Shown: piece by piece, positions 17,861 to 24,516 of the stretch
Position numbering within the stretch: the stretch's first letter is position 1
Layout of the letters: each line of letters opens with the position of its first letter
Assembly: GCA_945898215.1 (NCBI GenBank)
Contig: CAMDHY010000042.1
Location: forward strand, 1 to 33,309
Direction: 5' to 3'
Source: Pseudoxanthobacter soli DSM 19599
Lineage (GTDB): Bacteria > Pseudomonadota > Alphaproteobacteria > Rhizobiales > Segnochrobactraceae
Length of the DNA stretch: 33,309 bases
Notes under the pieces: generated by a model
What the model was told of the DNA's origin: nothing
The model's database searches: none
Seen by the model: only the letters and a program-made list of their open reading frames with translations
Made by a program: the position numbers and the translations under genes

Positions 17861-18328
17861 TCAGGCGGCGTCGGGCGCCCAGGACAGGAAGAAGCCGACA
17901 TCGCCCGGCATGCCGCCAGGGAAGTTGATGATTGCGGCCTTCAGCTTGTAGCCCTGCGGCTGAGCGACCGACTTGTAGACGTCGAACAGCTCCTTCGCCT
18001 TGCCCTGCAGAGTCGCGGGCCAGTCCGGGTCGGCGCTGTTGATGGCGCGGCCGCTGTCGGTGCAGAGTTCCGACGGGAAGGTGTAGATCATCGCCTCGAG
18101 CTTGCCGGCGGTCACGGCCTGCATGACGACGCGGCGGATCATCGCCCGTTCCTCTTCGCCGAGGTGGCCCTTGAGGAAGTCCTCGGCGAACTGGGCGCGC
18201 TTCTGCTGCTCGAGCTTCTGACGAGCCATGTGCTCGTCGACCTCCTTCATCTGCTTCTCGAGCATCATCATCCGCAGCGCCTCGGCGCTGACGGGCTGAC
18301 CCGGCGCAGCGGTGTCGTTCTCGGCCAT
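17861..18328 (-). CDS. Conserved-looking protein of unknown function
   Basis: A 155-residue protein I do not recognise. It has no signal peptide or membrane segment. Residues 12-60 are Met-, Glu-, Lys- and Gln-rich and likely a long helix or coiled coil (MMMLEKQMKEVDEHMARQKL). Residues 60-155 look like a compact alpha/beta domain, including FPSELCTDSGRAINSADPDW, GKAKELFDVYKSV and a Gly/Phe-rich end. The single cysteine is in SELCTDSG. The ATG at 18328 has AGGGGAAA upstream, and a clean terminator follows the stop, so it is probably a single-gene transcript. An FNR/FixK-like palindrome lies 112 bp upstream, suggesting oxygen-linked expression. Coding is well supported by typical GC-rich third positions, ribosome site and terminator; function is open. 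Confidence 0.8.
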   Translation of the reverse strand: MAENDTAAPGQPVSAEALRMMMLEKQMKEVDEHMARQKLEQQKRAQFAEDFLKGHLGEEERAMIRRVVMQAVTAGKLEAMIYTFPSELCTDSGRAINSADPDWPATLQGKAKELFDVYKSVAQPQGYKLKAAIINFPGGMPGDVGFFLSWAPDAA

Positions 18329-18439
18329 GATGTTTCCCCTTCACGCGATCGATCGGGCGACGCACCCCGCGCCGCTTCTGCGCGCGGCATCCCTGCCACC
18401 ACGATAGCCGCACATGAGGGGCGTTCGGAAATCACGTCG

Positions 18440-18453
18440 CTGATGTGGATCAA
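18440..18453 (-). promoter_or_regulatory. FNR/FixK-like anaerobox
   Basis: On the minus strand this reads TTGATCCACATCAG, matching the FNR/FixK consensus TTGAT-N4-ATCAA at nine of ten fixed bases. It is upstream of the 155-residue protein gene and downstream of the GGDEF gene. A -10-like TATCGT lies at 18406-18401, which puts the box somewhat further upstream than the classic -41.5 spacing. AT-rich palindromes are rare in DNA of this composition. Confidence 0.5.
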
Positions 18454-18515
18454 GTCTGGGGGAGGGGCCGCGAATCCCGCACCGACGTCGAGGCCGTGGG
18501 TCCGGGTAGGGACGG

Positions 18516-19286
18516 TCAGCCGGTCCAGGCGACGACGCGGTCGCGGCCGTCGCGCTTGGCGATGTACATCGCCGTGTCCGCCGCCCGCAGGATCGCGTCT
18601 GCCGAGCGCTGGACGGCCTCGGAGCTCGCGACACCGATCGAGACGGTGACCCTGCCGAGGTCCGGAACCGCGCCGAGGTCCGCGTCGGCGACGGCCGTGC
18701 GGATCGCCTCCGAGACGGCGAAGGCCTCGGCGAGGGATGCGTCCGGCAACAGGATCGCGAACTCCTCGCCGCCGATGCGCGCCGCGACGGCGTCGGTGCC
18801 GTCCAGGACCGTCCGCAGGATCTTGGCGATAGCGACCAGCACGGCGTCGCCGGCGGCGTGGCCGAACCGGTCGTTGATGTCCTTGAAGTGGTCGACGCCT
18901 ACGAAGGCGAGGGAGAGGACACCCTTCTCGCCCGCGCGGCCCGCCGGCGGGTGCGCCACGAAGCGGCTCTGCAGGCTTTCCTGCAGCGCCCGTCGGTTCC
19001 ACAGTCCGGTGAGCGCATCCTGCCGGGCGGCGGCCTCGAGCGCGAGGTTCTGACGGCTGATGGTGTGCAGGGCCGCGTCGCTCTCTGCCTGGAAGACCTG
19101 GAAGAAGCCGCCCGTCAGTCCGAGAGTGATGGCGAAGGTGCTCGCCGCGAGTGGCGACTGGTCGTGGAGGCCGAGGGCGAATGCCGCGCCGTAGACGCAG
19201 AAGGCACCGAGCACCAGCACCCATGATGATTGCCGGCCGCCTCCCTCGAGTAGCAGCAGCTTGGGCCTGTTGGCAGGAACATCCAT
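18516..19286 (-). CDS. Membrane-anchored GGDEF-domain protein (possible diguanylate cyclase)
   Basis: A 256-residue protein with two membrane segments (about 21-40 and 46-66) and a cytoplasmic GGDEF domain from about residue 88 (ARQDALTGLWNRRAL). The signature is GGEEF at 172-176. GGDEF proteins make cyclic di-GMP from two GTP and promote sessile behaviour. Two features are unusual. The metal-binding pair normally read as DxD before HFK is GVD here, with Gly130 in place of the first Asp. The RxxD product-inhibition site before GGEEF is also absent. Activity is therefore uncertain. The ATG at 19286 has GGGAGGG eight bases upstream. It follows nrdJ by 36 bp on the same strand and could be read from the nrdJ transcript. 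Confidence 0.9.
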   Translation of the reverse strand: MDVPANRPKLLLLEGGGRQSSWVLVLGAFCVYGAAFALGLHDQSPLAASTFAITLGLTGGFFQVFQAESDAALHTISRQNLALEAAARQDALTGLWNRRALQESLQSRFVAHPPAGRAGEKGVLSLAFVGVDHFKDINDRFGHAAGDAVLVAIAKILRTVLDGTDAVAARIGGEEFAILLPDASLAEAFAVSEAIRTAVADADLGAVPDLGRVTVSIGVASSEAVQRSADAILRAADTAMYIAKRDGRDRVVAWTG

Positions 19287-19322
19287 CTGTGACCCTCCCG
19301 CCGATTAGGTCCTTCCGCTCGC

Positions 19323-22300
19323 TTAGCTGCAGCCGCTCGTCGCGCCGCAGGTGTCGCACTTCAGGCAGGTGCCGTTGCGGACCATCGTGAAGTTGCCGCA
19401 CTCGCCGCAGCTTTCGCCCTCGTAGCCCTTCAGGCGGGCGAGGGCCGCCTTCTCGGCTTTGTCGGCGCGGGCCGACTTCTGAGCCGGCTGCGGTGCCGGG
19501 GAGGGGGCGAGCGCCGTCTCGGCGTCTTCCTCGTCGTCCTCGACCGACAGCGGTTCGCTGCGGTGGAAGGCGAGCGCCGCGCTGGCGCCGCCCCGCAGCG
19601 CCGTCACCGAGCCGTGGCCGTGGGCGACCGGGGCGGCGGCGCCGGAGGCCTTCGGGCCGCCGCGCAGTTCGCCAGCCGGCGTCTCGAGGACGCGGAAGGC
19701 GGTGGTGCGGCCGCGCACCAGTCCCTTCGAGACGACGTGCTCCGGACCCGGCGCCTTGCCCTCGTCGACGCCCGTGCCCATCGCGGTGGAGCCGATGTCA
19801 TCCGGCGAGACGTGCGCCAGGTCGTGCCGGCCGAGATAGGAGATCGCCAGCTCCCGGAAGATGTAGTCGAGGATGGAGGTCGCGTTCTTGACGTAGTCGT
19901 TGCCCTGCACGAACCCGGCCGGCTCGAAGCGCGTGAAGGTGAAGGCGTCGACATACTCCTCGAGCGGCACGCCGTACTGCAGGCCGAGCGAGATGCCGAT
20001 GGCGAAGTTGTTCATCAGCGAGCGGAAGGCGGCGCCTTCCTTGTGCATATCGATGAAGATCTCGCCGATCCTGCCGTCGTCGTACTCGCCGGTGCGCAGA
20101 TAGACCTTGTGGCCGCCGACGATCGCCTTCTGAGTGTAGCCCTTGCGGCGGCCCGGCAGCTTCTCGCGCTCGCGCACCTGCACCTCGCGCTCGATGATCC
20201 GCTCGACAATGCGCTCGGCGACGTGGGCGGCGCGCATCGCCGCCGGTTCCGCGATGATCGCCTCGACGACGTCGTCGACGTCGTCGTCATCGGCGAGGAT
20301 CTGCGAGTTGAGCGGCTGCGACAGCTTCGAGCCGTCGCGGTAGAGGGCGTTCGCCTTCAAAGCGAGGCGCCACGACAGCGTGTAGGCCGCCTTGCAGTCC
20401 TCCACCGTGGCGTCGTTCGGCATGTTGATGGTCTTCGAGATCGCGCCCGAGATGAACGGCTGGGCGGCCGCCATCATGCGGATGTGGCTCTCGACCGAGA
20501 GGAAGCGCTTGCCGATGCGGCCGCACGGGTTGGCACAGTCGAACACCGGCAGGTGATCGGCCTTCAGGAAGGGCGCGCCCTCCAGCGTCATCGCGCCGCA
20601 GACGTGGACGTTTGCCGCATCGATGTCCTTCTTCGAGAAGCCGAGCTTCGCCAGCATGTCGAAGGAGGGATCGTCGAGCTCGGCGGTGGTGAAGCGCATC
20701 ACCTCGGTGCAGAAGGCCTCGCCGAGGCTCCAGCGGTTGAACGCGAACTTGATGTCGAAGGCCGACTTCAGCGCGACATCGAGCTTCGCCAGAACGTCGT
20801 CGGTGAAGCCCCTGGCGCGCAAGGTGGAATGGTTGATCGCCGGCGCCTGGGCCAGCGTGCCGTGGCCGACCGCGTAGGCCTCGATCTCGGCGATCTCGCT
20901 CTCGCGGTAGCCGAGGGAACGCAGCGCCTCGGGCACGGCGCGGTTGATGATCTTGAAGTAGCCGCCGCCAGCGAGCTTCTTGAACTTCACCAGCGCGAAG
21001 TCCGGCTCGATGCCTGTCGTGTCGCAGTCCATGACGAGGCCGATCGTGCCGGTTGGCGCGATCACGGTCGTCTGTGCGTTGCGGAAGCCGAAGGCCGAGC
21101 CCCACTCCAGCGCCCGGTCCCAGGCGGCGCGGGCGTGCTCCACCAGCACCTTGTCGGTGCAGGCGGCGTGGTCGAGCGGCACCGGATGGGTGGCGAGCAC
21201 CTCGTAACCATCAGCCTCGCCGTGGGCGGCGCGGCGATGGTTGCGGATGACGCGCAGCATGGCGTCGCGGTTGTCCGGGAAGCCGGGGAACGGCCCGAGT
21301 TCGCGCGCCATCTCCGCGGAGGTGGCGTAAGAGACGCCCGTCATGATGGCGGTGAGCGCGCCGCAGATGGCGCGGCCCTCGGCCGAATCATAGGGGATGC
21401 CGGAGGTCATCAAGAGGCCGCCGATGTTGGCGTAGCCGAGTCCCAGCGTGCGGTACTCGTAGGAGAGCTCGGCGATGCGCTTCGACGGGAACTGCGCCAT
21501 CAGCACGGAGATCTCGAGGACCACCGTCCACAGCCGCACGGCATGCTCGTAGGCCTCGACCTGGAAGACACCGTCGGACGCCCGGAACTGCAGCAGGTTC
21601 AGCGAGGCGAGATTGCAGGCCGTGTCGTCGAGGAACATGTACTCGGAGCATGGGTTGGAGGCGCGGATGTCGCCGCCGGCCGGGCAGGTGTGCCAGTCGT
21701 TGATGGTGGAGTGGAACTGGATGCCGGGATCGGCCGAGGCCCAGGCGGCATAGCCGATCTTCTCCCACAGCTCGCGGGCCTTCAGGGTTTTCGCCACCTT
21801 GCCGTCGGTGCGCCGGATCAGCGCCCAGTCGCCGTCGTCCTGGACCGCCTTCAGGAAGGCGTCGGTGACGCGCACCGAGTTGTTCGAGTTCTGGCCCGAG
21901 ACCGTCAGGTAGGCTTCCGAATCCCAGTCGGTGTCGAAGATCGGGAAGGAGATGTCGGTGTAGCCCTGCTTGGCGAACTGCACGACGCGCAGGATGTAGT
22001 TCTGCGGCACCGCGGCCTTCTTGGCGGCGCGGATCTCGCGCTTCAGGGCCGGGTTCTTCTCGGGATCGAAGCAGGAATCGCCGGGCCCGTCGCAGTTGAT
22101 GCAGGCCTTCATGATCGCCTTGAGGTGCTTGGCGACCGTCTTCGAGCCTGTGACGAGGGCGGCGACCTTCTGTTCCTCGCGCACCTTCCAGTCGACATAG
22201 GTCTCGATGTCGGGATGGTCGGCGTCGACGACGACCATCTTGGCGGCGCGGCGGGTGGTGCCGCCCGACTTGATGGCGCCGGCGGCACGATCGCCGATCT

Positions 22301-23075
22301 TCAGGAAGCTCATCAGGCCGGACGAACGCCCGCCGCCCGACAGCCGCTCGCCTTCGCCGCGAAGCGCCGAGAAGTTCGAGCCGGTGCCGGAGCCATACTT
22401 GAACAGGCGCGCCTCGCGCACCCACAGGTCCATGATGCCACCGTCGTTGACGAGATCGTCGCCGACCGACTGGATGAAGCAGGCGTGCGGCTGCGGATGC
22501 TCGTAGGCCGACTGGGAGGCGACGAGCTTGCCGCTGTCAGGATCGACGTAGAAGTGGCCCTGGCTCGGGCCGTCGATGCCATAGGCCCAGTGCAGGCCGG
22601 TGTTGAACCACTGCGGCGAGTTCGGCGCCACCTTCTGTGTGGCAAGCATGAAGCGCAACTCGTCGAAGAAGGCGCGGGCGTCAGCCTCGCCGTCGAAGTA
22701 GCGGCCCTTCCAGCCCCAGTAGGTCCAGGTGCCGGCCAGCCGGTCGAAGACCTGGCGGGCGTCGGTCTCGCCGATGCTGCGCTCGCCGGCCGGCAACTCG
22801 GCCAGCGCCGCGTCGTCGGCGACGGAGCGCCACAGCCAGGCGGGAACGCCCTTCTCCTTGTTCCGCTTCAGCTTCGCCGGCACGCCGGCCTTGCGGAAAT
22901 ACTTCTGCGCCAGCACATCGGAGGCGACCTGGCTCCATGCCTCGGGGACAGCGATGTCTTCGAGACGGAACACCACCGAGCCGTCGGGATTGCGGATCTC
23001 ACTCGTCACCGTGCGGAAGGGAATGGCCGCATAGGCGTCCTGGCCCTCGGTGGTGTATCGCCGCTCGATCCGCAT
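19323..23075 (-). CDS. nrdJ: Vitamin B12-dependent ribonucleoside-diphosphate reductase (class II)
   Basis: A 1250-residue class II reductase that makes deoxyribonucleotides using adenosylcobalamin, working with or without oxygen. The size fits the long NrdJ form of Rhizobiales. Recognisable elements are [11 protein letters not shown], the glycine-rich [18 protein letters not shown], the active-site region [20 protein letters not shown], the [19 protein letters not shown] stretch, and the C-terminal cysteine-rich tail with four paired cysteines (CGECGNFTM ... [14 protein letters not shown]), which likely holds zinc and serves thioredoxin reduction. The ATG at 23075 has AGAGGA about ten bases upstream; the open frame beyond it is non-conserved. 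The leader carries two NrdR-like boxes. No nrdAB or nrdDG gene is in the window. Confidence 0.97.
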   Translation of the reverse strand: MRIERRYTTEGQDAYAAIPFRTVTSEIRNPDGSVVFRLEDIAVPEAWSQVASDVLAQKYFRKAGVPAKLKRNKEKGVPAWLWRSVADDAALAELPAGERSIGETDARQVFDRLAGTWTYWGWKGRYFDGEADARAFFDELRFMLATQKVAPNSPQWFNTGLHWAYGIDGPSQGHFYVDPDSGKLVASQSAYEHPQPHACFIQSVGDDLVNDGGIMDLWVREARLFKYGSGTGSNFSALRGEGERLSGGGRSSGLMSFLKIGDRAAGAIKSGGTTRRAAKMVVVDADHPDIETYVDWKVREEQKVAALVTGSKTVAKHLKAIMKACINCDGPGDSCFDPEKNPALKREIRAAKKAAVPQNYILRVVQFAKQGYTDISFPIFDTDWDSEAYLTVSGQNSNNSVRVTDAFLKAVQDDGDWALIRRTDGKVAKTLKARELWEKIGYAAWASADPGIQFHSTINDWHTCPAGGDIRASNPCSEYMFLDDTACNLASLNLLQFRASDGVFQVEAYEHAVRLWTVVLEISVLMAQFPSKRIAELSYEYRTLGLGYANIGGLLMTSGIPYDSAEGRAICGALTAIMTGVSYATSAEMARELGPFPGFPDNRDAMLRVIRNHRRAAHGEADGYEVLATHPVPLDHAACTDKVLVEHARAAWDRALEWGSAFGFRNAQTTVIAPTGTIGLVMDCDTTGIEPDFALVKFKKLAGGGYFKIINRAVPEALRSLGYRESEIAEIEAYAVGHGTLAQAPAINHSTLRARGFTDDVLAKLDVALKSAFDIKFAFNRWSLGEAFCTEVMRFTTAELDDPSFDMLAKLGFSKKDIDAANVHVCGAMTLEGAPFLKADHLPVFDCANPCGRIGKRFLSVESHIRMMAAAQPFISGAISKTINMPNDATVEDCKAAYTLSWRLALKANALYRDGSKLSQPLNSQILADDDDVDDVVEAIIAEPAAMRAAHVAERIVERIIEREVQVREREKLPGRRKGYTQKAIVGGHKVYLRTGEYDDGRIGEIFIDMHKEGAAFRSLMNNFAIGISLGLQYGVPLEEYVDAFTFTRFEPAGFVQGNDYVKNATSILDYIFRELAISYLGRHDLAHVSPDDIGSTAMGTGVDEGKAPGPEHVVSKGLVRGRTTAFRVLETPAGELRGGPKASGAAAPVAHGHGSVTALRGGASAALAFHRSEPLSVEDDEEDAETALAPSPAPQPAQKSARADKAEKAALARLKGYEGESCGECGNFTMVRNGTCLKCDTCGATSGCS

Positions 23076-23212
23076 CTTCGTCGTCCTCTCAACCCGCCCG
23101 GCCGCAGGAGTGGCTGGGGGTCCGATGCTCAGGTCCGGGGGCCAGCGGGCCCCCGGGATGGCGGGATCGCGATTCCGGTTGAACCGCATCCGGTGTCAGT
23201 ATGGACTCGATG

Positions 23213-23228
23213 CCACTAAATATAGTGT
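23213..23228 (-). promoter_or_regulatory. NrdR box, proximal
   Basis: The plus-strand bases CCACTAAATATAGTGT match the NrdR palindrome ACACwATATaTwGTGT at 14 of 16 positions. It lies 138 bp before the nrdJ start. NrdR represses reductase genes when dATP is high. A very degenerate partner (8 of 16) sits at 23181-23196, the usual 32-bp spacing away. Confidence 0.75.
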
Positions 23229-23380
23229 TAGCGAGTCCGAATTTCGTCCCCCGACGCGCCCCGCAGACAACCGCACGCGGCGTCGCGGTCCGTGGACAGT
23301 GCCACGAACGGCGGCCGATCGGGGGAGGCTTCTCGGGGATTTGGCTGCGCCCGGCGGGCCGGAGCGGCGTCAGTGGTCGG

Positions 23381-23410
23381 AGACTAGGGCGACTCGCCGA
23401 AACGGGTCAA
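23381..23410 (-). promoter_or_regulatory. Putative nrdJ promoter
   Basis: On the minus strand, TTGACC (23410-23405), an 18-base spacer, and TAGTCT (23386-23381) resemble a housekeeping promoter. Start of transcription would be near 23374. The distal NrdR box is 24 bp upstream of the -35. Confidence 0.45.
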
Positions 23411-23434
23411 GCGATGGTGGCCGCAATTTCGACG

Positions 23435-23450
23435 GCACAATATCTAGTAT
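23435..23450 (-). promoter_or_regulatory. NrdR box, distal
   Basis: The plus-strand bases GCACAATATCTAGTAT match the NrdR consensus at 13 of 16 positions. It is 222 bp from the proximal box, close to a whole number of helical turns but far beyond the usual 31-32 bp spacing. It lies just upstream of the putative promoter. Confidence 0.6.
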
Positions 23451-23604
23451 GTCGCTTGACACTGGGGAAAGCGGGGAAAGGCGCGGGCTCGCCCGTTTTG
23501 CGCACCGAATGCGCTTGCTCCCGCGGGGTGGATCGGGGTGGCGACGCCGCGCCGGTTCACCGTCATTGGATTGTGATGCGGCGACAACGCCGTGGGTGAA
23601 CGCG

Positions 23605-23873
23605 ATGGCCCTCAACATCAAGAACCGCGAGGCCGAGCAAATGGCGCACGACCTCGCCAAGCTCACCGGCGAGACGCCGACGAAACCGTGACGACGGCGT
23701 TGCGGGACCGTCTGGAGCGCGAGCAGGTGGTACGGGAGCGGCGCGTGGCCGACGTGTCCGCCCGCATCGCGGCCCTTCAGGCGAAGGTTCGGGCGGTCGT
23801 CGGCGACGCACCCGCGCGCAACCACGATGCCTTGCTTTACAGCGTCACAGCGGCGGTCGCGCCTCGCGCCTGA
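23605..23873 (+). pseudogene. Frameshifted VapB-type antitoxin remnant
   Basis: From the ATG at 23605 the frame reads MALNIKNREAEQMAHDLAKL then TGETPTKP and stops at 23691. This is the start of the PSK-type VapB antitoxin family, whose members usually continue TALRERLERE. That continuation, TVTTALRDRLEREQVVRE, is present in the next frame, entered by a one-base shift near 23680-23687. A lost base in ACG(G)AAACC would explain it. The shifted frame runs on through ARIAALQAKVRAV and NHDALLY, where intact antitoxins normally end with a few more residues, then continues with unrelated sequence to a stop at 23873. No PIN toxin gene follows. The locus is probably a dead solitary antitoxin; a sequencing error is the alternative for the shift but would not restore the missing toxin. 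Confidence 0.75.
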
Positions 23874-23968
23874 AGCCAGCCTCTGCCCGCGGCGCCCTGC
23901 CGTCTGGACTTGGGCCCGGGCCGCTGGCATGGTCCGGCCGACTTCCGATCACCCGTGACGGGGCGCCG

Positions 23969-24379
23969 ATGCGCGACTTTCTCATCCACGTGTTCACCTG
24001 GTGGAACGGCTGGACCTTCGGGACCAAGCTGTGGACCAGCCGCTACGGCGAACAGGTGGGCACCGACGAGTTCGGCAACGTCTACTACCGCACCCGTGGC
24101 GGCAAGGTGGACCCGACGCTCGGCTTCCAGCGCCGCTGGGTGATCTACAACGGTCCGGCGGAGGCGAGTACCATCCCGGCCGGCTGGCACGGCTGGATGC
24201 ACCACCGCGTCGACACGCCGCCAAGCGAACAGACCTACGTGCCGCGCCCGTGGCAGCTGCCGGCGCAGCCGAACCTCACCGGCACGCCTGCCGCCTACCG
24301 TCCGTCCGGCTCGATCCTGAAGGACGCGCACCGTCCGGCGGCAACCGGCGACTACGACGCCTGGACGCCCGGCAGCTGA
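23969..24379 (+). CDS. NADH:ubiquinone oxidoreductase accessory subunit NDUFA12 (B17.2) family
   Basis: A 136-residue homologue of the mitochondrial complex I subunit NDUFA12. The hallmark order is present: an N-terminal WWNGWTFGTKLWT, then VGTDEFGNVYYR, RRWVIYNGPAEASTIPAGWH, WMHHRVDTPP and PRPWQLPAQPNLTGTPAAYRP. In alphaproteobacteria this is one of the few supernumerary subunits of complex I and is often encoded away from the nuo operon, as here. It sits at the membrane arm/peripheral arm junction on the cytoplasmic side. The ATG at 23969 is chosen by homology; the upstream GACGGGGCG is only a weak ribosome site. The length is typical. Confidence 0.95.
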   Translation: MRDFLIHVFTWWNGWTFGTKLWTSRYGEQVGTDEFGNVYYRTRGGKVDPTLGFQRRWVIYNGPAEASTIPAGWHGWMHHRVDTPPSEQTYVPRPWQLPAQPNLTGTPAAYRPSGSILKDAHRPAATGDYDAWTPGS

Positions 24380-24516
24380 GCCAGCCCTTCTCGGACCCCG
24401 GCGCCGACGCGCGGCGCCTGTGTCCGCGTTCACAGCCGACCCGCCGCCCGCCGGCTAGCCTCCTTCGTGACTGAAGCGCTCCGAGACCTCGGAGCCGTCA
24501 CACGAAGGGGAGCACC

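Larger units (their letters stand above)
23076..23604. other. Long non-coding leader between nrdJ and the vapB remnant
   Basis: No believable gene lies here on either strand; the open frames lack homology and ribosome sites. The region holds nrdJ control elements: two NrdR-like palindromes (23213-23228 and 23435-23450) and a putative promoter (23381-23410) that would give nrdJ a roughly 300-base untranslated leader. I looked for a cobalamin riboswitch on the minus strand and did not find its conserved boxes. Confidence 0.6.

Noticed and set aside
19563-23219. A 1218-residue plus-strand open frame over nrdJ
   Set aside because: Caused by codon bias on the complementary strand. It has no ribosome site or family motif, and nrdJ on the minus strand is complete.
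23076-23400. Cobalamin riboswitch in the nrdJ leader
   Set aside because: The leader is long and the enzyme uses B12, but the conserved B12 box and GCCACTG-containing core were not found; ACCACTG near 23371-23377 lacks the flanking elements.
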